64,000 nucleotides of DNA from an uncultured Pelagibacteraceae bacterium (GTDB taxonomy: Bacteria; Pseudomonadota; Alphaproteobacteria; Pelagibacterales; Pelagibacteraceae), in contig CACEMD010000002.1 of assembly GCA_902560625.1 (NCBI GenBank), positions 1 to 64,000 of the forward strand, given 5' to 3'. A program made the translations under genes and the position numbers. Under the pieces are notes generated by a model, which was given only the letters and a program-made list of their open reading frames with translations, made no database searches and was not told the origin of the DNA. The stretch's first letter is position 1; every line of letters begins with the position of its first letter. Below are positions 1 through 8,504 of the stretch, piece after piece.

Positions 1-339
1 GATGGTGTTGGAAAAGTAACTATGGAAAAATCTTTAGGATGTCTTAAAATGAGAGGAACGTTTGTATCTTTTGGAAATGCATCTGGAAAACTTGATCCAT
101 TAGATGTTGGAAAATTAATTGCACCGAAAGGTTTATTTTTAACTCGTCCAAGCATTGCCCATTATACTGCTACTAGAAAAGAGCTAGATGAAGCTGCAAA
201 CAAACTTTTTGATATGGTCAAAACACAAAAAGTAAAAATTAATATATTTAAAAAATATTCACTTAAAGATGTTGTAACTGCTCACCAAGATTTAGAAGGA
301 AGAAAAATTATTGGGCCAGCAATAATAGTGCCAGATTAA
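1..339 (+). CDS. Quinone oxidoreductase / zinc-type alcohol dehydrogenase family, C-terminal part (5' end outside window)
   Basis: The frame is open from base 1, so this is the last 112 residues of a longer protein. The tail has the pattern of NADPH:quinone oxidoreductases of the MDR superfamily: a strand-turn segment reading RGTFVSFGNASG that follows the Rossmann fold, then LFLTRPSIAHYTATR, and a closing segment with the xAHxDLEGRKxxGxxII pattern typical of Qor. The family reduces quinones or conjugated carbonyls with NADPH in the cytosol. The nucleotide-binding core lies upstream of the window and cannot be inspected. The last codons overlap the convergent DUF2721 gene by 4 bases. Family assignment is fairly secure; the substrate is not. 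Confidence 0.8.
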   Translation, partial: DGVGKVTMEKSLGCLKMRGTFVSFGNASGKLDPLDVGKLIAPKGLFLTRPSIAHYTATRKELDEAANKLFDMVKTQKVKINIFKKYSLKDVVTAHQDLEGRKIIGPAIIVPD

Positions 340-740
340 TCTATTTTTACATCCATATCAGACATATGAAGATTTAATGCATTAGTTGATATTTGTATTT
401 CTCTTATGAAGAATATTATCGATATAATCATTGATAAGCAACAAGACCCAAAAATTACTCTTGCTAAAAATAATTTATCTAAATACAGAGCAAATACTGT
501 CAACAAATTGAATAAAAAACCAAAAGCTCCAAACATTATTGTCCATCTCAAAATAGATATACGATTACTTAAATTTAAAAACTGTTTTTTCCACTCTGGA
601 GGGACATGCTTTTCATACACGTGCTCATCATGAAGCTCACGAATTAATTTACTTAGAGTATGAAACCTATTGCTATAGACTCCCATTAGTAGTGGAATAG
701 CAGGAAACATGAGTGCTGTTACAGTATAATCAATATTCAT
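336..740 (-). CDS. DUF2721-family membrane protein
   Basis: Protein of 134 residues. A hydrophobic N-terminal segment (about 5-22) is followed by a charged cytoplasmic stretch with a typical DUF2721 layout (LSKLIRELHDEHVYE, residues 30-44), then a NRxxILRWTI motif leading into two further membrane segments (about 64-86 and 93-112) and a short polar tail. The family is widespread in Proteobacteria and has no assigned function. It lies alone on the minus strand between an oxidoreductase gene and ubiA, with 52 bases separating its start from the ubiA start, so the two are probably transcribed divergently from that short spacer. Family call by pattern recognition. Confidence 0.65.
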   Translation of the reverse strand: MNIDYTVTALMFPAIPLLMGVYSNRFHTLSKLIRELHDEHVYEKHVPPEWKKQFLNLSNRISILRWTIMFGAFGFLFNLLTVFALYLDKLFLARVIFGSCCLSMIISIIFFIREIQISTNALNLHMSDMDVKID

Positions 741-792
741 ACGAATCAGTTTGATTATGATTCTACCCTTTGCTATTTACAAGTAAATTTTA

Positions 793-1656
793 ATGGAAAA
801 AATAAATCACTTTATTGATCTTACTAGAGCAAAAAAACCTATTGGTTTTATGCTTTTATTTTGGCCATGTCTTTGGGGGTTAACAATAGGTTTCGATTTT
901 TCAGAAGATATACGGATTTTTTTTAAATATGCATTTCTTTTTTTTTGTGGTTCTGTGTTAATGAGGTCCGCAGGTTGTATAATTAATGATATAGTAGATA
1001 AAGATATTGATGCAAAAGTAGATAGAACAAAAATAAGACCTATAGCATCGGGAAAAATTTCAGTAAAACTTGGTTTGGCATACTCAGTAATATTATGTCT
1101 AGTTGCTTTTTGTGTATTGCTTCAATTTAACTTTTTTACAATAGTATTGGCTCTGTGCTCAATGCCTCTTGCATTTTCTTATCCTTTTATGAAAAGGTTT
1201 ACTTACTGGCCGCAATTATTTCTCGGTATAACATTTAATTATGGAATTTTTCTTGGCTGGACTTCTGTAAACGAAAATCTAAATTTTGCACCTTTAATAT
1301 TGTATATTGGGGCCATATTTTGGACACTTGGATACGACACAGTATATGGATTTCAAGATATAAATGATGATGAAATTATAGGGGTAAAATCAACTTCAAT
1401 TAAATTTAAAAAAAATGCTAAACTTTTTTTATCTTTTTGTTACTCAGTCTTTACTCTATCGCTTTTAATTCTAGGTAATTACATGAATTTAAATTACTTA
1501 TTTTTTTCTTTTTTAATAATTCCGACCTTACATTTTATTATTATGCAAATTAATAAATTTGATAAATCAAATGGAACAGTTTGTTTGTCAATTTTTAAGA
1601 GTAATAACTTATTAGGTTTTTTGATTTTTATAAATTTATTATTAGGAAAATTATAA
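793..1656 (+). CDS. ubiA: 4-hydroxybenzoate polyprenyltransferase
   Basis: Integral membrane prenyltransferase of 287 residues (normal for UbiA) that attaches the polyprenyl tail to 4-hydroxybenzoate in ubiquinone synthesis. Both aspartate-rich Mg2+/diphosphate-binding motifs are visible: NDIVDKDIDAKVDRTKIRP at about 65-83 and DINDDEIIGVKST near 189-201, separated by hydrophobic helices. The N-terminus PIGFMLLFWPCLWGL is also typical. Its stop overlaps the msbA start (TAATG), so it is probably co-transcribed with the lipid A genes. This places a quinone gene at the head of an envelope operon. No unusual residues seen. Confidence 0.93.
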   Translation: MEKINHFIDLTRAKKPIGFMLLFWPCLWGLTIGFDFSEDIRIFFKYAFLFFCGSVLMRSAGCIINDIVDKDIDAKVDRTKIRPIASGKISVKLGLAYSVILCLVAFCVLLQFNFFTIVLALCSMPLAFSYPFMKRFTYWPQLFLGITFNYGIFLGWTSVNENLNFAPLILYIGAIFWTLGYDTVYGFQDINDDEIIGVKSTSIKFKKNAKLFLSFCYSVFTLSLLILGNYMNLNYLFFSFLIIPTLHFIIMQINKFDKSNGTVCLSIFKSNNLLGFLIFINLLLGKL

Positions 1657-3404
1657 TGAATTATAACGATAATATAACTGTTTTAAAAAGATTATTTAAA
1701 ACATATACAAAAAAACATCTTAAAAAAATTTTATTATCTGTTTTTTTTTCAGTGATACTAGCAGGTAGTACTGCGTCTATTGCTTGGCTTCTTGATCCTG
1801 CAGTTGAAAAAATTTTTATAAATAAAGATAAAACTTTAATTTTATTAATTCCTGTTTTTATTATATTAGCTTTCATAGCTAAAGGTGGATCTCTTTATCT
1901 GGCTAAAATCACAATGATAAAAGTTGGTAAATTAGTAAAGGAAGATCTTCAAATAGATTTGGTGAAGACTCTTATAAAATCAGATACTGAAACAATTGAT
2001 CAAAAACATAGTGGAAAATTTGTTTCTAATCTAACTTTTGATGCGGCATTAATTGAAAATTTATGTTCTGTTGGAATTTTAAATTTATTTAAAGACTTTT
2101 TAACTTTGATTGCACTTATGTCGGTAATGTTTTATCAGAATTGGAAATTATCAATATTCGCAATTATAATGATTCCACTTGCGTCTTTAGCTGCCAAAAG
2201 TCTTGGAAAAAGAATTAGTAAAGTTTCTACAGAAGCCCAAGAGAAATCTGGAGTGCTTAATTCATATTTGATAGAATTATTATCAAATCATAAATTAATT
2301 AAAGTATTTCAAAAAGAAGATTACGAAACTAAAAGATCATCAAAATTTATAAAAGACTTAGCAGATAGAATGATGAAGACTGGAATAATTTTTGTAAGAG
2401 CTTCACCTATTATGGAAACACTTACTGGTATTATGATAGCAGGAATTATTTATTATTCAGGAAGTTTAATTATTTCTGGAGAGTTAGGTATAAATAATTT
2501 TTTTTCTTTTCTTGCGGCAATGATGCTTGCTTATCAACCTGTTAGATCATTGGCAACTTTAAATATAACTATTAATACAGGCCTTGCTGCAGCAAGAAGA
2601 ATCCTTCCTATTATTGATAAAAAAAATAAAATAAAGGAGATATCAAATCCATTGAATTTGAATGTAAATAAAGCTGAAATTAAAATTATAAATTTGAAAT
2701 TTCAATACAATAAAGCCGAAGACTTGGTTTTAGACAACATTAATATAGATTTCGAAGGTGGAAAAATGACAGCATTAGTCGGTCATAGTGGGGCTGGAAA
2801 ATCTACTATTATGAATATGATACCTAGATTTTTCGACCCTGAAAAAGGTGATATTCTTATCGATGATCAGTCAATTTATAATTCTAAGCTTTACGATTTA
2901 AGATCAAATATTTCTTTAGTTAGCCAAGAAACAACTCTTTTTGACGATACAGTGAAAAATAATATTATTTATGCAAATTTGAGCGCCTCTGATGAGGAAA
3001 TAAACGAAGCAATAAAAAATTCTTTTGCAGAGGAATTTATAAACAAGTTGCCAGATAAATTAGATACTATTATTGGAGAAAATGGAGTTAGGCTGTCGGG
3101 AGGAGAGAAACAAAGATTATCAATTGCTAGAGCAATACTAAAAAAAAGTAAAATTATTTTACTTGATGAAGCTACTTCTTCCTTAGATGCTGATACTGAA
3201 AAAAAAATACAAGACGCAATTAATTTCTTAACACAAAATAAAACTACAATTGTAATAGCTCATAGATTATCGACCATACTTAATTCTAATAAAATTTATG
3301 TTATAAATAAAGGAAAAGTAATTGGATCAGGAAATCATGAGGAATTGCTAAAAAATTCCGATATATATAAAAATTTTTACTATAATCAGATAAAAAAAAG
3401 TTAA
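1656..3404 (+). CDS. msbA: Lipid A export ABC transporter, ATP-binding/permease protein
   Basis: A half-size ABC exporter of 582 residues, the usual length of MsbA. The N-terminal half has about six membrane helices. The C-terminal nucleotide-binding domain shows Walker A GHSGAGKST (about 376-384), the Q-loop, the signature LSGGEKQRLSIARA, Walker B IILLDEATSSLD and the H-loop IAHRLS. MsbA-type proteins flip lipid A-core or related lipids across the inner membrane. The assignment as lipid flippase rather than another ABC exporter rests on position: it is directly followed, with a 1-base overlap, by waaA, lpxK and lpxL. It is the largest gene of the envelope operon. Confidence 0.9.
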   Translation: MNYNDNITVLKRLFKTYTKKHLKKILLSVFFSVILAGSTASIAWLLDPAVEKIFINKDKTLILLIPVFIILAFIAKGGSLYLAKITMIKVGKLVKEDLQIDLVKTLIKSDTETIDQKHSGKFVSNLTFDAALIENLCSVGILNLFKDFLTLIALMSVMFYQNWKLSIFAIIMIPLASLAAKSLGKRISKVSTEAQEKSGVLNSYLIELLSNHKLIKVFQKEDYETKRSSKFIKDLADRMMKTGIIFVRASPIMETLTGIMIAGIIYYSGSLIISGELGINNFFSFLAAMMLAYQPVRSLATLNITINTGLAAARRILPIIDKKNKIKEISNPLNLNVNKAEIKIINLKFQYNKAEDLVLDNINIDFEGGKMTALVGHSGAGKSTIMNMIPRFFDPEKGDILIDDQSIYNSKLYDLRSNISLVSQETTLFDDTVKNNIIYANLSASDEEINEAIKNSFAEEFINKLPDKLDTIIGENGVRLSGGEKQRLSIARAILKKSKIILLDEATSSLDADTEKKIQDAINFLTQNKTTIVIAHRLSTILNSNKIYVINKGKVIGSGNHEELLKNSDIYKNFYYNQIKKS

Positions 3405-4648
3405 TGTATTTATACTTATATAGATTAATAACTTATATAGTTTTGATAGCATCTCCAATTATTTTAATTTTTAGAATAGTTAAAAAGAAAGAGGACATTA
3501 TTAGATTTAAAGAAAAATTTTCAATAATTAATTTAGAAAGAAAGAAAGGTAAACTTATTTGGTTTCACGGGGCAAGTGTAGGCGAAATTTCTAGTGTTAT
3601 GCCTTTAGTTGAAAAATTAAATAAAAGAAAAGACATTAAACAAATTTTAATTACAAGCTCAACCTTAAGTTCCTCAAAAATAATTAAAAAATTTAGATTT
3701 ACAAAAGTAGTACATCAATTTTATCCTTTAGATATTAATTTTATTACTCAAAATTTTTTAAACTATTGGACGCCAGACTTAGCTATTTTTATAGACTCTG
3801 AAGTATGGCCTAATATGTTAATAAATTTAAAAAAAAGATCTATAAAAAGTTTATTGTTAAACGCTAGAATATCAAAAAAAACTTTTTTTCGTTGGAAAAT
3901 TTTAGAAAATTTTGCAAAAGAAATTTTAGGAAACTTTTATTTAGTGTTTGTATCTAATTCTGAAACAAAAAAATATCTTAGCTATTTTGGTATCAAAAAA
4001 ATTTTTTTTTTGGGTAATATTAAATATGCAGAAACTACAAAAAAAGTTGAAAAATTAAACTATAATTTAAATAAATTTCTTAAATCTAAAGTTTATTGGT
4101 GTGCATCAAGTACACATCCCGGAGAGGAAGAAATCTGTTTAAATGTTCATTTAATTTTGAAACATAAATTTAAAAATCTTGTAACTATAATTATACCAAG
4201 ACACGTAGAGAGAAAATCAGAAATAATCGATTTAATAAATAAAAAAAAATTAAATTATCATTGTCATAGCTGGAATAAAAAAATTAAAGATAATATAAAT
4301 ATATATTTAGTAGATACTTATGGAGAAACAAAAAAATTTTTTAGGAAAGTAGATAATGTATTTCTAGGTGGCTCTTTAATAAGTCATGGAGGTCAAAACC
4401 CTTTGGAACCAGCTAGATATGGTAGTAAAATAATTCACGGGCCAAATGTAGACAATTTTAAGGAGATCTTTGGTACTTTAGAAAAACTAAATATTTCAAA
4501 AAAAGTTAACAACCAAAAACAAATGATAAGTTTTTTAAAAAACAATATTAATCATAAACCGATGTCGAAAAAATACGTTAGGAAAATAAACAAGTTAGGT
4601 AAAAGTATTTTAAACATTACGTATAAAAAGATTGAAAACTTAATTTAA
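3404..4648 (+). CDS. waaA: 3-deoxy-D-manno-octulosonic acid (Kdo) transferase
   Basis: A GT30-family glycosyltransferase of 414 residues (family usual about 420) that adds Kdo from CMP-Kdo to the lipid A precursor at the inner membrane. Seen in the sequence: an N-terminal membrane anchor (about 1-22), the WFHGASVGEI motif (about 50-59), the acceptor-domain segment with ESEVWPN-like IDSEVWPN (about 130-137), a GNIKY element, and the C-terminal donor-binding motif GGSLISHGGQNPLEPA. The start overlaps the msbA stop. The presence of waaA with lpxK and lpxL shows that this cell makes Kdo-lipid A. No defects seen. Confidence 0.93.
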   Translation: MYLYLYRLITYIVLIASPIILIFRIVKKKEDIIRFKEKFSIINLERKKGKLIWFHGASVGEISSVMPLVEKLNKRKDIKQILITSSTLSSSKIIKKFRFTKVVHQFYPLDINFITQNFLNYWTPDLAIFIDSEVWPNMLINLKKRSIKSLLLNARISKKTFFRWKILENFAKEILGNFYLVFVSNSETKKYLSYFGIKKIFFLGNIKYAETTKKVEKLNYNLNKFLKSKVYWCASSTHPGEEEICLNVHLILKHKFKNLVTIIIPRHVERKSEIIDLINKKKLNYHCHSWNKKIKDNINIYLVDTYGETKKFFRKVDNVFLGGSLISHGGQNPLEPARYGSKIIHGPNVDNFKEIFGTLEKLNISKKVNNQKQMISFLKNNINHKPMSKKYVRKINKLGKSILNITYKKIENLI

Positions 4649-4651
4649 ATA

Positions 4652-5596
4652 ATGAAGCTTTTAAAACCTAAATTTTGGGACTATTCAGGAATTTCTTTGT
4701 GGTCAATTTTACTACTTCCATTATCAATTACCTATTTATTTGTAATTTGGATAATTAGAATTTTATCAGTTCTAAAAAAATATGAAAAAAAACCATATCC
4801 TATAATATGTGTGGGCAATATTTATCTAGGAGGAACTGGAAAAACTCCACTAGCTATTGAGATATTTAATATTGTAACTTCACTAGGTAACAACCCTGTG
4901 TTTGTTAAAAAGTATTACGATTATTTAAAAGATGAAATAGAAATGTTGAAAGAAACTGGGTCAATTTTTGCAACATCAGCTAGAGAAGATGGCATAGCCC
5001 AATCTATTAAGTATAATCACGATGTTATAATCTTAGATGATGGATTTCAAGATTTCACGATCAGACCAAACTTTTCAATTTTATGTTTTAATTCGAAGCA
5101 ATTGATTGGAAATGGTTTTGTAATTCCCTCTGGACCATTAAGAGAACCTTTAAGCGCTGTATTTAGAGCAGATTGTATTTTTATTAATGGTGAAAAAAAT
5201 AAGAAAACCTTAGAATTTGAAGAAAAAATTTTAAGAAACATTAGAAAAAAAAAATTACATTTATTTTATTCAAAATATAAAATTAAAAATATTGAAAAAT
5301 TTAAAGATAAAAATATTACAGCATTTGCAGGAATTGGAAATCCAAAAAACTTCTTTGATTTATTAATAGAAAATAAATTGAAACTAAAAAAAACATATTC
5401 ATTTCCTGATCATCACAATTATTCACAAAAAGATTTCGACAAAATTTTTGGAGATAAATCTACAAAAATTGTTACAACTAAAAAAGATTACTATAGAATG
5501 AACAGTGAACAAAAAAAATATTGTGATTATATAGATGTTGATCTAGAGATTGAAAATAAAAAAGAGTTTGAGAGATTAATAAAAGAATATATATGA
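4652..5596 (+). CDS. lpxK: Tetraacyldisaccharide 4'-kinase
   Basis: Lipid A kinase of 314 residues, phosphorylating the 4' position of the tetraacyldisaccharide. After an N-terminal membrane helix (about 17-37) comes the P-loop GNIYLGGTGKTP (about 55-66), then the ILDDGFQD motif (about 129-136), and the C-terminal FPDHHNYSQKDF segment; all are hallmarks of LpxK. It follows waaA after 3 bases and overlaps lpxL by 4, so these act as one transcription unit. In the Raetz pathway LpxK acts before Kdo addition and the late acyltransferase, so three consecutive steps lie in consecutive genes. Confidence 0.94.
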   Translation: MKLLKPKFWDYSGISLWSILLLPLSITYLFVIWIIRILSVLKKYEKKPYPIICVGNIYLGGTGKTPLAIEIFNIVTSLGNNPVFVKKYYDYLKDEIEMLKETGSIFATSAREDGIAQSIKYNHDVIILDDGFQDFTIRPNFSILCFNSKQLIGNGFVIPSGPLREPLSAVFRADCIFINGEKNKKTLEFEEKILRNIRKKKLHLFYSKYKIKNIEKFKDKNITAFAGIGNPKNFFDLLIENKLKLKKTYSFPDHHNYSQKDFDKIFGDKSTKIVTTKKDYYRMNSEQKKYCDYIDVDLEIENKKEFERLIKEYI

Positions 5597-6456
5597 AGTT
5601 AATAAAATATTTTTTTGAATTCTTATTTTTTATATCTTTATTTATATTATTTAGATTTTTAGGATTAAAAATTTCATCAAGCATAAGTAGTTTTTTATTT
5701 TTTTCTTTTGGACCTCTATTTAGAAAAAAAAAGATTATAGCTGAAAATATTAAACTTGCATTTCCAGATATAGAAAATAAAAAATTAGAAAAGTTAATAG
5801 AGTCTATGTGGAACAACTATGGTAAAATATTTGCTGAATATGTATTTTTGAAAAAATTTAGAAAAAGGTTTGATCAAACGTATGTAGAGATTGAAGGTTT
5901 GAAAATTTTAAAAAAAATTAAAGAACAAGATAGACCAGTTATTTTTGTATCAGGTCACTTTAATAATTTTGAATTAATGGCAATGGAAATTGAAAAAAAT
6001 GGAGTAAAATTGGCTGCAATTTACAGACCGCTTAATAATTTTTTTTTAAATAAGATTATGGTTTATTTGAGAAAAAATTATATTTGTAGAAATCAAGTAG
6101 TAAAAGGAATTTCTGGAGTAAGAGACTCTTTTAAATTATTTAAAAAAGGTTTTTCTTTAGCGCTCATGATAGATCAAAGACTTTCAGAAGGAATTAAGGT
6201 CAATTTTTTTGGCAAAAGTGCTTCTACTACTACACTTCCTGCACAATTCGTAAAAAAATTTAATGCCGAAATTGTACCAGTACATATATTTAGAGATAAA
6301 GATTTTAAGTTTAAAATGAAAATAAGCGAACCTTTAGAATTTGATAAAAGTGAAAATATTGAGACTATTACTATTAAACTTAATAATTGGATTGAAAAAG
6401 AAATTATTAAATATCCTGAACAGTGGATATGGTCACACAATCGCTGGAAAATTTAG
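5593..6456 (+). CDS. lpxL: Lipid A biosynthesis late acyltransferase (LpxL/HtrB family)
   Basis: Member of the lysophospholipid acyltransferase-like late acyltransferases, 287 residues (family about 290-310). An N-terminal membrane anchor is followed by the catalytic H-x4-E pair in SGHFNNFELMA (about 120-130), the YRPLNN motif, and MIDQRLSEGIKVNFFG, which corresponds to the family's DQ..-F-G segment; the closing WIWSHNRWK is diagnostic. It adds a secondary acyl chain to Kdo-lipid IVA. Whether it is LpxL or another family member cannot be decided from sequence alone. It is the last gene of the msbA-waaA-lpxK-lpxL run and ends immediately beside the convergent DUF2093 gene. Confidence 0.85.
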   Translation: MKLIKYFFEFLFFISLFILFRFLGLKISSSISSFLFFSFGPLFRKKKIIAENIKLAFPDIENKKLEKLIESMWNNYGKIFAEYVFLKKFRKRFDQTYVEIEGLKILKKIKEQDRPVIFVSGHFNNFELMAMEIEKNGVKLAAIYRPLNNFFLNKIMVYLRKNYICRNQVVKGISGVRDSFKLFKKGFSLALMIDQRLSEGIKVNFFGKSASTTTLPAQFVKKFNAEIVPVHIFRDKDFKFKMKISEPLEFDKSENIETITIKLNNWIEKEIIKYPEQWIWSHNRWKI

Positions 6457-6654
6457 TTAATTTCTTATGATTTTTTCAAATTTTTCTGCAGCTTCTTTAT
6501 AAGAAAAGTATGGCTCTTGGAGATCTACATTCCAATAATTCAACTTATCTAAATTAATCTTTTTTCCAGAGACAGCACATATTACATGATCACCTGGCTC
6601 CAGAATTTCGAAATTATTAGGTAAATATTTTAGTTTTGCTAATTTATTATTCAT
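6457..6654 (-). CDS. DUF2093 family protein
   Basis: Small soluble protein of 65 residues. The pattern LKYLPNNFEILEPGDHVICAVSGKKINLDKLNYWN-x-DLQEPY matches DUF2093, a family of short proteins found essentially in Alphaproteobacteria and without known function. Key visible features are the PGDHVxCAVSGxxIxLxxLxYWxVxxQExY pattern and the alternating charged C-terminal helix. The gene is convergent with lpxL with no spacer and divergent from purD (24 bases between starts when purD begins at 6679). Confidence 0.8.
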   Translation of the reverse strand: MNNKLAKLKYLPNNFEILEPGDHVICAVSGKKINLDKLNYWNVDLQEPYFSYKEAAEKFEKIIRN

Positions 6655-6678
6655 TTATATTATATGATAGGAATATAT

Positions 6679-7944
6679 ATGATAGTTGGAATTATTGGAA
6701 GTGGAGGCAGAGAACACGCAATATGCCAAAAAATTTATCAATCTAAAAAAACTAAAAAAATTTACTGTTTCCCAGGAAATGGTGGAACTGCAAAGATAGC
6801 TCAAAATACAAATATATCATGGAATAATACTGCTAAGTTAAAAAGATATATTTTATCAAAAAAAATCGACCTGGTCATCATTGGTCCAGAACAGCCCTTA
6901 GTGAATGGTATGGTTGATGATTTGATAAAAGATAATATTAAAGTTTTTGGTCCTTCAAAAATTGCATCTCAACTTGAGGGATCAAAAATTTTTACTAAAA
7001 ATATATGTAAAAAATATAATATACCAACTGCTAATTTTGGTATCTTTATAAACAAAAATGATGCAATTGATTTTATTAAAAAAGCGAAACTCCCTATTGT
7101 AGTAAAAGCTGATGGATTAGCTGCCGGTAAAGGTGTTTATATTTGTGAAAATGTAAAAAGCGCTAAGAGCTCAATAAATGAAATATTTAATGGTAAATTT
7201 GGAAAAGCAAAAAATATTCTGATAGAAGAATTTCTTAAAGGTGAAGAGATGAGTTATTTTATTATAAGTGATGGCAAAACAATAAAGCGATTTCAAACTG
7301 CTCAAGATCATAAAAGAGTTTTTGAAGGTGATAAAGGTCCAAATACAGGTGGTATGGGTTGTTATTCACCATCAAGACTTATTAACAAAGAAATGGACAG
7401 CAAAATATTGAAAAGAATAATTAATCCTACCTTAAGGGCTTTAAAAGATTTGGGAACTGATTACAGAGGGTTTCTTTATGCTGGTTTAATGATAGTAAAA
7501 AATAACCCTTATCTTATTGAATATAATGTACGGATGGGTGATCCCGAATGCCAGACTATTTTGCCTTTGCTTGAAAATGATTTTTTAGGTTTAATTGAGT
7601 CTTGTTGTAAAAAAAAATTATCAAAAATATCTATTAAATGGAAAGAAAAAAAAAGCCTTTGTATTGTTTTATGTTCTAATGGATATCCTGGTAAGTACAA
7701 AAATAATATATTAATAAATAATACTAATGTGAATTCTACTAATAATAACGATTTTTTATTTCATGCTGGAACTAAAGTAGTTAAAAAAAAAATTTTTTCT
7801 GATGGTGGAAGGGTGCTAAATTTTGTTAATCTTTCTAGAAATTTCAAAGAATCTAGAAAAAATATATTAAACAATATTAAAAAATTAAATTGGAAGAATG
7901 GTTTTTTTAGAAAAGATATAGGTTACAAGGTAATTGACAAATGA
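6679..7944 (+). CDS. purD: Phosphoribosylamine--glycine ligase (GAR synthetase)
   Basis: ATP-grasp ligase of 421 residues that joins glycine to 5-phosphoribosylamine in purine synthesis. The start is placed at 6679 rather than the upstream in-frame ATG at 6664: the 6679 protein begins MIVGIIGSGGREHAI, exactly where PurD proteins begin, and an AGGA sequence at 6669-6672 sits six bases before it. Other motifs: GPEQPLVNG, KADGLAAGKGV, QDHKRVFEGDKGPNTGGMG and EYNVRMGDPECQ, all canonical. The stop overlaps the rsmD start by 4 bases. Normal length, no defects. Confidence 0.95.
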   Translation: MIVGIIGSGGREHAICQKIYQSKKTKKIYCFPGNGGTAKIAQNTNISWNNTAKLKRYILSKKIDLVIIGPEQPLVNGMVDDLIKDNIKVFGPSKIASQLEGSKIFTKNICKKYNIPTANFGIFINKNDAIDFIKKAKLPIVVKADGLAAGKGVYICENVKSAKSSINEIFNGKFGKAKNILIEEFLKGEEMSYFIISDGKTIKRFQTAQDHKRVFEGDKGPNTGGMGCYSPSRLINKEMDSKILKRIINPTLRALKDLGTDYRGFLYAGLMIVKNNPYLIEYNVRMGDPECQTILPLLENDFLGLIESCCKKKLSKISIKWKEKKSLCIVLCSNGYPGKYKNNILINNTNVNSTNNNDFLFHAGTKVVKKKIFSDGGRVLNFVNLSRNFKESRKNILNNIKKLNWKNGFFRKDIGYKVIDK

Positions 7945-8504
7945 GAATCGTGTCAGGTTTATATAAAGGAAGAAAAATACTACAACCATTGGATAAAGAA
8001 ACTAGACCCTTAAAAGATTTAGTTAAAGAGTCAATTTTTAATATTTTAGAGCATTCTAATTTATCAAAGAAAAAAATATTGAAATCAACTGTCCTAGATT
8101 TATTCTCTGGATGTGGTTCATTTGGACTAGAATGTATCTCGAGAGGAGCTTTAAAAGTAATATTTGTTGAAAATTATTCTAAAGTATTAACAATTTTAAA
8201 AAAAAATATTGAAAAATTAAATTGTGTTGAAAAGACCAAAATAATTAATTTGGATATTTATAAACAACAAAAGTCCTTTGCTTTAAATGAAGATTTTGAT
8301 TTTATATTTATAGATCCACCCTTTAAGGACAAAAACTTTTTAAAATTTATAATCAATTTAAAAAAAAATAATATTATAAATGAAAAAACTGTTTTAATTA
8401 TTCATAGACATAAAAATTCTTTCGATGATATCTCTAGCGAAATTAAGGTATTGAAAGAAAGTGCCTATGGAAAGTCAAAAATTATTTTTGCTTGTTTGTA
8501 TTAA
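7941..8504 (+). CDS. rsmD: 16S rRNA (guanine(966)-N2)-methyltransferase
   Basis: SAM-dependent RNA methyltransferase of 187 residues. It begins MRIVSGLYKGRKI, includes the TRPL-x-D-x-VKESIFNIL segment (about 21-35), SAM motif I VLDLFSGCGSFGLECISRG (about 50-68), and the catalytic motif IDPPF (about 130), which together identify RsmD. It methylates G966 in the small-subunit RNA. It overlaps purD by 4 bases at its start and the convergent pgi gene by 23 bases at its end, so both 3' ends share sequence on opposite strands. Confidence 0.92.
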   Translation: MRIVSGLYKGRKILQPLDKETRPLKDLVKESIFNILEHSNLSKKKILKSTVLDLFSGCGSFGLECISRGALKVIFVENYSKVLTILKKNIEKLNCVEKTKIINLDIYKQQKSFALNEDFDFIFIDPPFKDKNFLKFIINLKKNNIINEKTVLIIHRHKNSFDDISSEIKVLKESAYGKSKIIFACLY